Of a stretch of 64,000 nt of DNA, positions 1 through 11,171 are shown piece by piece. The stretch is taken from assembly GCA_026874595.1 (NCBI GenBank), contig CM049320.1:8311464-8375463 (forward strand), in the 5' to 3' direction. The notes beneath the pieces are model-generated. The model was not told the origin of the DNA and searched no databases. It saw only the letters and a list, made by a program, of their open reading frames with translations. Every line of letters begins with the position of its first letter. Position 1 is the first letter of the stretch. The DNA is from Sipunculus nudus. Lineage: Eukaryota > Annelida > Sipuncula > Golfingiida > Sipunculidae. A program made the translations under genes and the position numbers.

Positions 1-2554
1 AAGTAGTCACTGTGACCTGTATCTTATATAGTGCCGCTGATAAAGTGTTAAATTGAGCTTGTCCTGTGGGTAAAATAGTTATTAGAATGATACATTATCT
101 TTATTTACCAAATAAAGCATATTCCGTAGCAATACATTTTGTCTATAATTCTCTCTCCTGTACGGAACACCTGCCACGGTAAGGTCACAGTATAAAAGAA
201 TGAACCGACTTTATCTTCTGTATACATCAATTAACCTTAGGACTTGGTCCGGACTTGGAATGCGCTAACGGCTAACATTTACCCATTTCATTCCCACAAT
301 GTGTTTACCAGTTCAGACTTTTAAGAATTAATGATATTCCGTTACTAAATGTAATTGCAAATAGGGGCTGATTGACAGACTTGCTGAGTCTGTTGACCAT
401 TTCAGCGCCAACACGCACCAATGGTGAACAAGTAAAGATCCAGATTTTTCTGTTGATTTTATTAAGCAATCCGACAACATTTATTAGAATTCAGTATAAT
501 CTTATTGACTGTCTCGCCTACCCATGCGTCGCGCAGCAGGATAGGGCGGCCGTTTTGTAACTTTCTTCCTGTTGCAGACGACATCATTAGTAGACTGGCA
601 CCCGTCTCAAATTACTTGAGAATCTTCTTCTCGTTCCTCTCTGCTCAAATGCTCAAATAAATTATCTCAGGTATCCAGTGCAATCCGCGAGAAGGGATGC
701 ATCATTAGCTTTGGAACAGAGGATTCGCCTTCCATTTTCTTTTGTTTTTTTTTTTTCTTTTTTCTGCTCTGACGAATTTCATCTGTATTTCTGCTTGTCA
801 CTTCTATTTCCACCAACTTTAGAATGGCATTTTACAATAACACTTAATAAAGTACCAATTTTCTTGTTGCGGTTTGTCTTATTGAACTATTTTCCTTGAT
901 ACCCGTGGCTATTATTGACTAAAATCAGACAGTAAAAAGATTATATTAGACAATAATTCAATAATAAGACACATTTTTATTTATATTTATTTCTGACCAT
1001 TTCATAAACATAACACATAGGGAAAAATATACTTCAGATTTTTATTAACAAAATTACATAAAGAAAAAGTTTATTGCTTTTACAAGTTCCACAAGGAGAA
1101 CGTCTTTATAGAAACTTGACTCGTTGGCACTACACTTGACTCATCGGCAGAGCAAAACAATAATTAGATTTGGCAAAACGATGCTTGCTTGGAGGGAGAA
1201 ATCTATCGTCTACTTTGAATTACTAGACTTAGAATTACTGGAGGACAGTTACATTCGGAATTAAATCTATTCCCGTTTTGTCAATAATAAATCTAATTAA
1301 TTACACCTGGGGCGCTGTGATTAAGGTACGGCTGTAAAATGACACTATTAAGATTATCTCATTTTTTTATTATCTCATTTAGTACAGCATTGTAAGTTGA
1401 CAGCCAAATCGAAGTGATTTCCCAGGGCGGTCTGCCTTTTACTCTTACAAATCACGGCAACACGACACAACTGACCAATTCAAGCAGATATCAAGAATTT
1501 GCGACTTCCATTCCTGTAAGTTAACGTATTACTTGCACGTATTGATGTATGTTTATTATTCTTTTTTATTCATATCAGCAATAATTGTTTATTCCTCATT
1601 CTTACTAGCCACATTATTTTTATTTATTTACTCATTTTTTTGTATTCAGTTTTATTCTTCTTCGGAAAAGTTGTAGCCTTACAAATAATAACACTACCTG
1701 CTTTTTGGCTATGAATATTTATTATCCTGTTTATAGGGGATGGTTGTGGATTGTTATACTTAATTAAGCTTTTTATCGTTGTTTTTTTTTTTTGCTTCAT
1801 TGAGGTACACGTTTGTAAGCAAGGGCATTTAGTGAAAAAAATATCAGCATGATATCATGTTAAATAAATCAAACAGTTGTCAGTCTGACCAAGCGTTAAA
1901 AATGTGTATTCACATTAGTCCGGGAATTTAATCATGATGAATCGTTTATGGGACACGAAAAAAACACAAGAAAACTTATTAAATTATGAAATAGACTCTC
2001 TCTCACCTCTTTGCAAGAGAGGGGAAGTATGATACAGCCAAAGGCATTCCTTATGAATTAATGCTCATACAGTAATTCCGACTTCAGTATTATTACAGAT
2101 GGAGACGGGGGTATAAATACAGTCATTTGATCGACAATAAAGACCATTTTTATTTATCTCTGATGATTTAACATAATACACCTACCTTGAATTTGCCCGT
2201 GACGCCCTTTTGTGAGTTTTGTGTGTTTATTTGATTTTATTTGAATACACTTAAGATGTTGGCCTAATGGACCTGGCCACAGCCGGCGAATATTACGTAT
2301 ATGCGCACTCTCGATACCAGCCCTACCTTGTTCTGACTTAAACAGTAATTGAATAATATCATTTTTTTTATTTTGCAAAATAAAAGTACGTGTATTATAA
2401 AATAGAGTTTAGGAACTATGAAACTTTGGACCTCTGAAAAATGGCGACTTTTGATCTTACGCCTTCCCAGCAGCGCACGCAGGTCGGATGAGGGATCTCA
2501 CATGAGTGGTCTGTAGTAGCACTAACCTACAGCACCCAGGCTGAAGTATCGGGT
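1..2554. other. Stretch with no supported gene
   Basis: AT-rich DNA with poly-T runs (for example about 743-760 and 1781-1793). The reading frames are short, low-complexity and not supported by splice context or family resemblance. I see no repeat family shared with the rest of the window. Confidence 0.6.
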
Positions 2555-2560
2555 TTTATT
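2555..2560 (-). promoter_or_regulatory. Possible polyadenylation signal (AATAAA)
   Basis: On the minus strand AATAAA lies about 45 bases beyond the stop codon of the open frame at 2602-2862. That is where a short 3' UTR would carry it. The hexamer is common in AT-rich DNA, so it only adds weight if the exon is real. Confidence 0.25.
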
Positions 2561-2601
2561 TTACTTTAGGGAATTTGAGGAAGCTCTAGGGAGAGTAGAT
2601 C

Positions 2602-2862
2602 TTAAGAATGATAAAGGCGGAATGAGACCGGGCTGACCTTGGCGGTGAAACGGGACTGTAAATTCCAGGGATGGACACTGTTTTTTTCTTGTTTTAGATA
2701 CACTTGATGCCAAGTATATATATTGTGGACATCTTCAGGGAAACGTGCTGTAAGATCGAAGAGTCTGTAGCTGCTGGGGTTGTCTCCAGTGACTGGGCCA
2801 CACTCTAAAGCATGAACGACAAGCTGCCTGCGCTCCCAGTCGCTTTTGCTACCAGAACGTTG
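2602..2862 (-). CDS. Candidate terminal exon or coding relic, unrecognised
   Basis: The minus strand is open for 86 codons here and ends in TAA at 2602-2604. There is no internal ATG, so it would have to be a 3' exon or a relic. The translation has coding-like composition: it contains SDWERRQLVVHALECG, then GDNPSSYRLFDLTARF, then EDVHNIYTWHQ, with CpG codons and no low complexity. An AG at about 2852 precedes the best part, but its pyrimidine tract is weak. A second open frame runs directly upstream (about 2870-2995) in another frame and ends in TAA, so a frameshifted pseudogene is equally possible. AATAAA follows the stop. I do not recognise the family. Confidence 0.33.
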   Translation of the reverse strand, partial: QRSGSKSDWERRQLVVHALECGPVTGDNPSSYRLFDLTARFPEDVHNIYTWHQVYLKQEKNSVHPWNLQSRFTAKVSPVSFRLYHS

Positions 2863-2865
2863 TCA

Positions 2866-5398
2866 GTCAATTAGAGGTGCTTCGATGCCCAAGGTATCTG
2901 ATCGGTGGCAATAAATTCCTTGTCGATATTAAAGCTGCATGCTGGTAAACCACAACGTCTCTGGCAGCCGAAGTCTTTGTCTGGGGAAATAATATTTTAT
3001 AGAAGAATCCTGTATTTGTATGAGGTCGTTATCTCGCATTGTCGCATCGTGCTCTTTCGACAATTTTGAATCGCTTTCTATTTTACCTTGAACTTCAGTG
3101 ACGTCTATGTGTTATTACCTTGGCACAGGGAAAAGTTAACTGATTAAAAACATTTTATTGAACTTAATTAATATTTAATTCTCATTGACCTTCTCCAAGT
3201 TTGAACTTCACGGGCGTGCATTTTCAAAATAATACCCTGTGCTTAGTCACGTTATTTTCTATTGGCGCGGGATGATTTCTGTCCATGAATTGATCTCTAA
3301 AAAAGGTACGGCGTCCCAGTCTGGGGCTTCCTTTCAGGTGGGTTATTGGATTTTTCGTTCATTATTTCCACGAGACACTGTGTGAGCGAGCCAGAGATGG
3401 ATTAATTATTTGAGCGTGATTATTTCTGTCATGGAGTCAATGTCTTTATCAGGGTTTGTACTATGGGCGGCATAAACACGCTAAATATTTTAACAGATCA
3501 TCTGTTTGCACGATGGATTGACTATTCCAGAATATTAAAAACAAATAATTAATCACGGATATTTTTCTTGACCTGCCTTTACCGTCAAGAAGCTGTTCTG
3601 TCCTTTTGAGTAAATACATGATTTAATACATGTAATTCCAGCTCTGATGAATCAAAAATGAACCACAAAGTAATGCATCTTCCGTGAGCATGCGCATTGC
3701 GTGTAAGGACCGTCTAAGCCAGGGGTGTTGATCTGTCATATGAAAATCAGATATAAGCTGGTAACTGCGCCAGGGACCGTTCTGTAAACAACAGGAGGAC
3801 TTTTACACTGATCATTTTAAATAAATCAGGAAATTGTTGTAATTTGTCTGTCGATATATCGACCATGTCATTTGACACCAGGTGTCGCTGACGGGAAGGG
3901 AAAATTCATAAGCCTTAGTTCCTTAATTTATGTATACCGAGATGAGGACAGAGGTAACATAATTAATATCAAGCACTGACATGCAAATATATGTTAATAT
4001 ATTTAATTACATATATAATCATATCAAGGTACAAGAGTGTCCTTGTTGTCATAGTGACAACAGTGTTCATTCAAACAAAATTTACAAGGTCCAAACCGAA
4101 TACTTTGTTAAAAGAGGAAAATAGAATTGCTAATAACAAAAGCTCAAAGACTGTAAATGTCTTAGGTATAGAGCTGTCCTGAAACGTCGGTTATTGGATA
4201 CACAGTTCTATGCATGTTATAAGATTTTTTATTGTTATTTATACAGTGAATTACCTGTTAGTTCGCATTTGTAAAGCGAAAATGAGAAAAATGTCAGTCC
4301 CTTAAGGAATGTAAGTGGTAATATTTTCGATCAGATCAGAAAAAGGCATGTGAAAGGGAAAGTGAAACAGAATTTCTATCATGGAGGAAAAAGAAGAATT
4401 TACATTACGTGAACGGTTTTGTTAACAAAAAGGTTATTCAGCTATTCAGCGACGGTCTGATTAATCTGGAAGTCAAGGGAAGCCTCATCTGTTAGTCCTT
4501 TCTCTAGGACAAAGTAAATGAAAATAGAAAGGAAGTGTTCAGCACGCAGCAGCTAAATATACATTAAGTGGTCGTTTTTTGTGACATGAAGACATACGTA
4601 TTCATGATATCTAAATTAGTAAGCATGGCTAGCTGCATCCCGCACTCAGCCTGGGACCATCAGCGCAATGAGTATGATGAATTTATTTTTAGGGACACAC
4701 AAGGAAAAAAAAATTCCACAATGGTAAAATGTACGGCCCCAAATGATTGTGTAAAATATGTATTTGTGAAACTCATGAATAATGTTATTATTACTTGAAC
4801 TGGGAAGACCGGTTGGGGATGACCTGATTTTGCATATAAACCAACTGCCCTTGTCATTTTGTACCAGTGTTATGATGAATCAGCTAGGTCACGTGAATCG
4901 CTTTTTCTATCTATAATGTTGTTTTATGTAACTTTTATTTTTGAATTTTCATGAATTAAATAATCTAAACCTGCAGAAAGACACCTACAATATTTGGGGA
5001 TTAATTACACTCGAAGGTAAAATCATGATTATGAAGGGTTTTCTTCCAGGAGAACATGTGCTAAGACCTTTCTTCTGTAATGAGCAAAATCCATTAAAAA
5101 CTCTGCAGAATACGTTGTCATAAATCTATTTTCTGTAAGTTTCTTAAACCAAGCTCCGTCATGTTAATTAAAATATCCAATTTATATTATATATATATAT
5201 ATTAATATAGGTAACAAAAAAGCATACCTAACTGTATGTTCATTTGCTGTATTCGAGTGTACATGCTACCTGCCATTTCCATTCTTGTGTCACTAAGGTC
5301 TCGTAACTACCGCACCTTCTAATCCAGGGTGTGTTTTCTTCAACATAGCTGGTTCAAATGTCCACACGTTATACCGAAGGACGTCTTCCGGGCTGACT
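2866..5398. other. Stretch with no supported gene
   Basis: AT-rich DNA with a short (AT)n at 5187-5202. Several reading frames of 60-76 codons occur (for example 3991-4182 and 4568-4798), but they are low in complexity and lack splice context. Nothing here is shared with the repeat families in the rest of the window. Confidence 0.5.
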
Positions 5399-5406
5399 GT
5401 ATCAAG
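5399..5406. repeat. Target-site duplication, left copy
   Basis: The 8-mer GTATCAAG here is repeated exactly at 9026-9033, directly outside the two ends of the element between them. Eight base pairs is the duplication length of hAT-superfamily transposons. Confidence 0.65.
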
Positions 5407-6464
5407 CACACATGGAATATTCGTAATCAGTATTCGTATTTGAATGTATTCGAGTACACAATTTCGAGTATGCTTATTCGTATTCAAATACTTTTAGAGA
5501 ATTTTAAATGTTTTCGTATTCGCATTCGAATACATTGAAAATGTATTAGTATTCAGTGAATACATAATGAATACTTTATTTTGCAAACTGATCAACCAAT
5601 TATGATTTTGGTATTGTAATATTAATAAACATCTATAACAATAAACAATATTCTCTTTCATTTATTTATCTGACGAACACTATTGAAGAATAAAAAACAG
5701 AACTATCAGAACAGAACAAAAATCAGATATCACCTGAGCCAATCTGTGGCAAATAGGTAAAACCATTTGGAACAGAAAATTGCACTGTTTAGCTTGCTAA
5801 CCTGTTGCTTTACATCTTATCACCTCACAGGCCTAAAAAACTACATTGAAAAGTAATCATTACAATAACAAATATTAATTACCTCTACAAAAATATTTGG
5901 TTAACTAAATTACTTTTGGAAAAAGTAATTGCATGTAATTACTTTTCGATTACTTTATACTCAATCTACAAAGTATTTTCGTGAAAAGTATTTTCATATT
6001 TTAAAGGTCAGTTTATTAAAAAAATAAAGGATAAACTACAACCTTAAACACGCCCGCTGATGTTATTTGCAATGGAATAATAGCTTTACTATGGAATAAA
6101 CATGATTGCTTGTAGCTCTGGCAGTATCAGGAGCTGAGTGATTTGTTAAACTAGTGTTTTTGGCAGATGGTACAGTGTCACACAATATTATGTGTTTGCT
6201 AAATATATATTCCATGCCATGATTTATCTCTTCACTTTAAGCCCTCCTACTATTGTTTTAAGATATATGCAGATGTACCACCCTTATGTGGATCTCCCCC
6301 TGAAGAGTTAACCCCTACTACAAGCCTGAGTCTCCCTTTATTGCCCTGGGTGAAAGTCTTTTACATGCCCTGGTCAAAACAGCCTATTATGAGACCCCCG
6401 CTTACCTGAAGGCTGACCACCGAACCGTGGGAGATTGTCTACATGTTTGTTGAAACTAAAGTTG

Positions 6465-7023
6465 ATTGCAAGGGCCACATTAGATAACTGTAAACTGGTT
6501 CTGGTTTATTTTTCTGCTGAATGTTTTTGCTGGGGCACAAGAGACGAACTAGAAAACAGTTGGCCAGAGACACTGCTAGTGTCCAGATGGGTGCTCTGAG
6601 CTGTGAGCTAAGCACCAAGTTTACCTGTGGGTCCCATGTCACAGAGAGAGGACTTTTTGACTGTTTCCAAGTGAAGGAATTATTTTGGTCAACTTTTAAA
6701 AACTTTCTGAACATTTTTTTAGTTCTCTTCAAGCTGATGCATCACTGTTGTATCATTGTAAGGGCCACAATAGATAACTGTAAACTGGTTCTGGTTTATT
6801 TTTCTGCTGAATATTTTTGCTGGGGCACAAGAGACGAACTAAAAAACAGTTGGCCAGAGACACTGCTAGTGTCCAGATGGGTGCTCTAAGCTGTGAGCTA
6901 AGCACCAAGTTTACCTGTGGGTCCCTTGTCACAGAGAGAGGACTTTTTTACTGTTTCCAAGTGAAGGAATTATTTTGGTCAACTTTTATAAACTTTCTGG
7001 ACATTGCTGATGCATCAGTGTTT
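6465..7023. repeat. Internal tandem duplication inside the hAT-like element
   Basis: A block of about 285 bases starting at 6465 recurs from 6755 with few substitutions (offset 290 over the first 249 bases). The second copy lacks about 17 bases near its end, so the shared GCTGATGCATCA motif lies at 6733 and 7006. The duplication explains the paired reading frames at 6521-6889 and 6817-7272, which repeat each other. I do not recognise the sequence. Confidence 0.85.
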
Positions 7024-8092
7024 AACACTGTACTACAGAGTACTACAGAGACCTATTTTACTGCTACCAAAACTTGTCGACTTGGTCTGTTCATCTACCA
7101 ATGGCTCAACTACCAATGCTATACCAGAGAGGACCAGGGACACTTGAGTCTGTATTTGGAGTTCCTGTTGGACCCTACCATATCACCCAGTATATATGGT
7201 GAGCCCTCTTTTATATGCAATACTATTCATGGGAAAATTCTCCAGGACCATCTAATATTGTCGCCCTATTAATGTTAGTCTTTTATGGTCCTTTCATATT
7301 AAATATAGTAAATATCCATAGATAGGACGCTGTTGTAATTTGCTTTGCATATATAACAAATGGAATAATGTTGGGTGTTATTCAGTTTTATCAAAGTCAA
7401 AACCAGTGTATTATAAAAATCAAATATTTAATTGGACTTTCTTTCATTCTTTCCAGTGTGGTATTCCTGGAATATTCCACCCCCACTGTGGTCTTCCATC
7501 AGTTGAGGTCACCTTTTGAGAGGGGAAGACACCCATAGACAATTTTACTATTAAGCTGTAAATACAGTTAATAAAGTTTTTTTTGTTATTCTGTCTTCAT
7601 CTGGTTTGTATGAAACTGTGATACTGTGCTGTAACATATCATTAAGGCATGAAAGAACCTGGGGCAAGGAACTTTGGGTTGTGTGAATGACCTGGGGTTG
7701 AATCCTTGACATACAGTATCTAATTTAAGCATATGTATAATGACTTTTCTATGTAGAATAGGTAAAGTATAGTTTGACCAGATATTCAAGGCCATGCCTA
7801 GGGACACAGGAAACAGTGGAGACTGTTCTGATGTAACAGTGACCAACTTAGCCTTGCTATCATGATAACTATCACTGTTTACCTCATCAGCCATGTGTTA
7901 AGGTCTTTCAGATTTCAGCCTCTCCAGCTCATCAGCCTCTTCTGTTCCTCTAGCTCTCTAAGTGTCAGTTAATTAGCAGATGTACACTGATGTTAACTTT
8001 AATCAGAACAGTATGAGTATGTTCCAGTCAATTATTTCATCCATTCTGGGGAAGTGTGAAATGTTGTTAAGCTGATACCAGAGTTTTTTTAG

Positions 8093-8469
8093 AGCAGCTT
8101 TGCATATGTGTGCTTTTTGTAACCCTATAACTTTATCTACATTTATTCTGTGAATGCTCTAAAGTTAAAAAGCTATGGTCGGAAATATTTATATGGTTAG
8201 ACACCTTAAACCTGCCCTTGATATATGATAGAGATATAATACTGTTCAATGTAAGTTCTGATAAATTTTTAGACAAAATTATCCTGTTGATAAAATATTA
8301 TATTTATGTAGAAAGATGTAAAGAATACCCTTTGTCTCTAAATAATGCTGTTAAACATATAAAATTGTACTATACTATTGAGAGACAAGTAGCAATTCAT
8401 AAAGGGAAACTTGTTCAACCTAATTTATTATGGAACAGATTGAATAACTTTCTGAGTGTAGATGATTGA
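8093..8469 (+). pseudogene. L1/Tx1-like LINE ORF2 C-terminus (zinc-binding tail), degraded
   Basis: After one frameshift near 8140, the plus strand reads LHMCAFCN, then HLFCECSKVKKLWSEIF. This fits the reverse-transcriptase zinc-binding region of L1-type ORF2 proteins (C-x2-C, then H-L-F-x-E-C, then L-W). An open frame follows to TGA at 8467-8469 with KIILLIKYYIYVERC, TIERQVAIHKGKL and WNRL, matching the usual L1 ORF2 tail pattern. The catalytic core is absent, so this is a 3' fragment. An A-run at about 8619 could be the remnant of its tail. It lies inside the hAT-like element, so it inserted into it or was captured by it. Confidence 0.6.
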
Positions 8470-9025
8470 TTATAAATGTTACTCTGCATGATAAAAATAT
8501 CATATATTGAACTCTTGTTGTAAGAACATACTATTATGTATCTTGTCCGTGTGCAGTGCAATTTGTTGTTCTTTTGTACTGTATCATTACATGTTTTTAT
8601 GTATCTGTTTTGTTTTGAAAAAAAAAATTATCTACATTGTTATATAAGTATTTGAAAAAAAGTCTAGCGCAGGTCATGCTAATTATCATGCTTTTTACGA
8701 ACGGGTGAACTGTTATTCAATAATAACAAGAGTAGCACTAGCACAAATTATATTAGAGTTTAGCTATTTATTAATAATTACATGTATGGTGCCAAATATA
8801 ATTTTAATTATACATTATCATCTTTATAAACATTTTTATAATAAAAAAAAATTAATAAATGATCATTAAAATAATATAAAATATTTATTCTAGAATGCAT
8901 CATTAATACATTTTGAAAGTATTCGCATTCGTATTCAAATACTTTTATTTTTACCTGTAATCGTATTCATATTCATGGAATAATTGATATTCAAATACAT
9001 TTGCAAAGTATTCGACCCTTGTCTG

Positions 9026-9033
9026 GTATCAAG
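9026..9033. repeat. Target-site duplication, right copy
   Basis: GTATCAAG, identical to 5399-5406 and directly outside the right end of the hAT-like element. Confidence 0.65.
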
Positions 9034-9522
9034 TAAACAAAATTCAAATTTATTCGCTTACGGATTCTGATATATCCCTGAAACGTGAAGTAGTTTTGTG
9101 GGAGATTATATATATCCTGTACAAGATTAAAGTAGGTAGTCTTCTTGCTGTTCGTTCTTTCTGCTGCCTATGACTAGACAAGGGTATTATATTATTGGGC
9201 CATAGTGCTTTCAGACCAATTAAGTCTGTCTGGAATGTTCTTATCTTTTCTTTTTGTTTATAAATATTTAACTTTAATGATTGATATGTCATGTTTGAGT
9301 TTGGATCAATTATTCCTAATCTGATATAGGCTTGAGAACCATACAAACGTATAACGGAACACACATACATACATAAAACATGGCACAACTGTTTACTACA
9401 AATAGTAGCTATATCTCTTATGAGTAGTTGTGTCCTGATAATGTAAGTGGTAGTAAAATAAGCACAAAACTGTAACAGATTATCTTGATGATTTTAAGAA
9501 TACACAAGACTAACACATTTAT
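9034..9522. other. Stretch with no supported gene
   Basis: A 112-codon frame on the minus strand (9050-9388) covers most of this stretch. It has no recognisable motif and no clear splice sites. I leave it uncalled. Confidence 0.4.
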
Positions 9523-9681
9523 TGTTACGGGGTACATAAAAAAGTGGACCGAACTCTCTCGCTAGCAAGGCTTGTTTTTTCTAGCGAAGCGGCTGGAACG
9601 CCGGACATGTGCGCTACCGACAGGAGTTCGAATCCCGGGATCAGCCCTTTATTTCCCCCTGAGCAAAATGATTCCCTAACA
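9523..9681 (+). mobile_element. Solo LTR of the tRNA-bearing miniature LTR family
   Basis: This 159-bp unit begins TGTTACGG and ends CCCTAACA. It aligns in reverse complement with both LTRs at 44219-44374 and 44521-44672: shared blocks include GACCGAACT, TAGCGAAGCGG, GCCGGAC, GTTCGAAT and CCCTGA. It carries the same tRNA-like internal promoter. The A-box-like part is TAGCGAAGCGGCTGGAACG at about 9582 and the B-box-like part is AGTTCGAATCCC at about 9625. No second LTR, primer site or purine tract is next to it, so it is a solo LTR. A short (AT)n touches its right end and hides any target duplication. Confidence 0.7.
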
Positions 9682-9847
9682 ATATATATATATATTTATA
9701 TTTTTGTTGGATGTAACCGCCTCCATTTTTAATGCTAGCTTAACTAAGTATATTTACATCTGCAGAAATCCATTCCATTTTCGGACGACGTGACAGGGCA
9801 GTACCACACGCTTCCTCTCATGTTATAAATCCTGGTGTAAACCAGGT
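9682..9847. other. Short AT-rich spacer
   Basis: A small (AT)n at 9682-9695 is followed by unrecognised sequence up to the SINE. The lower part may be the undefined tail of that SINE. Confidence 0.4.
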
Positions 9848-10104
9848 TCGATGACCACTGCACCTGCCGGCCCTGAGTCGTGAAATCCTCCCCATAGCCC
9901 GGTCTTACAACCGTGGACCCCGCGAAAGGCGCATTCGTTTGTGAGTAAAGCACGGCTGTTAGGGACGGCCTTCCCATTAAACCTGCAGACCACTCACCCT
10001 GGATGGGGGCCGACTGTGAAAAATCTGACGACCAAGGCTGAGATTCGAACTCACAATCTCCCGGCTTTGAGTCCTGTGCTCTACCCCTGAGACACAAAAG
10101 CCGG
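9848..10104 (-). mobile_element. tRNA-derived SINE, family 1, copy 1
   Basis: Read on the minus strand, the head at 10104 shows a tRNA-like start: GTCTCAGGGGTAGAGCACAG matches a D-arm/A box, and GAGTTCGAATCTC is a good B box about 40 bases later. The body downstream (CCAGGGTGAG, TGCAGG, GGAAGGC) is shared with the copies at 23521-23728 and 47303-47552. The tRNA resemblance is the Pol III promoter of a SINE, not a functional tRNA: the acceptor stem does not pair well and the unit continues into a shared body. The tail boundary is approximate. Confidence 0.75.
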
Positions 10105-10277
10105 TTACAAGGCTTATATAAGAAAAATACGGCTATACTTTAATATTGCAAACCTTGGTAATAGACTTACTGTTATTGATAAGAGGGGGCTCCGTAATCA
10201 TTCATGGGAAGATCAAACATACGTTTATTCCTTCATGTACAATTACATCGAGGCAATATTATACAAACATCAAACAA

Positions 10278-10279
<2 letters not shown>

Positions 10280-10322
<43 letters not shown>
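10280..10322. repeat. (AT)n microsatellite
   Basis: Pure AT dinucleotide run of about 43 bp. The overlapping IYIYIY frame on the plus strand is an artefact of the repeat. Confidence 0.97.
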
Positions 10323-10324
<2 letters not shown>

Positions 10325-11108
10325 TTCATTATCATAAATCATAAATATAGCCATTTATGAGTGTCTGGTCTGTAAAGAATAAAACCAGTGATGAAGAGCC
10401 CGAGTCCCGGACTTAGACTCAGAGGCAAGGACTTGATTGTGAAATGAGACCGACGCCATGTCGGGTCCAGAAGAGAAAGGCTCTGTCACATATTATAAAG
10501 ATTCTTATACATGCTTGAACTAGGAGCAGAAGTTTAGGACACACACTTTAATTGAACTATTTGTTTTAACAAACTTTAGTTCAGAATTGGGAGCTAAAGG
10601 TGATTTTACAGTCAACTACAGAGCATGTACCTATAAACTAATTTAAAAATACACACGATAATCTGAAATATCCAATTTAAAATTTTTATTTGAAAAATGA
10701 AATTTGTATCGTTGCCGGACCTATTAAGTTTCTCAGACTTGCACTCGAACCTCAAAGACTCGGACTTGGACTCGGATGATGTTCACTCGACTACGTTATT
10801 AAATAAAATACTAATAGAATATCGATCTGATACTGTTTTATGTACGTATAATGGAGATACAGTCTTATTCATAGAATCACAATTTAAGAAAAGGGAACTG
10901 TGAATCACGTAGATAAATACGTGTGTCATATTACATTAAAACAGCGATACTAATACATTCGGGGTCTATTTATTGGAACTGTGTTCGAAAGAGACGGTTG
11001 AGCATTACATATAACCGAGTGTAAAATATATAAATCCTCCAAATTTCCAGTAAACGATGCAAAGACAGCATGACATTGTTCTGTGAGGATAATAGTCTGT
11101 TCAATGCT
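10323..11108. other. Stretch with no supported gene; diffuse inverted GACTCGG motifs
   Basis: CCGAGTCCCGGACTTAGACTC near 10400 and GACTCGGACTTGGACTCGG near 10773 are loosely inverted relative to each other. They could be worn ends of a small element about 400 bp long. The 68-codon frame at 10697-10903 runs through the second block and looks like a repeat shadow. Confidence 0.3.

Positions 11109-11168
<60 letters not shown>
11109..11168. repeat. (AT)n microsatellite
   Basis: About 60 bp of AT repeats with one TATT interruption. Confidence 0.96.

Positions 11169-11171
<3 letters not shown>

Larger units (their letters stand above)
5407..9025. mobile_element. hAT-like DNA transposon, non-autonomous or decayed (3.6 kb)
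   Basis: The left end reads CACACATGGAATATTCG. The right end read inward is CAGACAAGGGTCGAATAC. The first nine bases agree at seven positions, and both ends begin with CA, as hAT ends do. Inside each end lie many TATTCG/CGAATA motifs (5424-5535 and 8915-9015), the sort of subterminal repeats that hAT transposases bind. Near 5860-5960 there is an inverted AAAAGTAATTgcatgtAATTACTTTT block. A perfect 8-bp duplication flanks the element. I find no hAT transposase: the frames at 6521-7272 and 7586-7894 do not show the C-terminal dimerisation motif. The interior is CpG-poor compared with flanking DNA, has an internal duplication, and carries an L1-like LINE fragment. Confidence 0.6.

Noticed and set aside
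6521-7272. Two overlapping frames (122 and 151 codons) that might be one transposon protein
   Set aside because: They are two copies of one tandem duplication in different frames and show no transposase or other domain motif.
10040-10104. A tRNA gene on the minus strand
   Set aside because: A and B boxes are present, but the unit continues into a body shared with two other loci and the arms do not form a complete cloverleaf. It is a SINE head.
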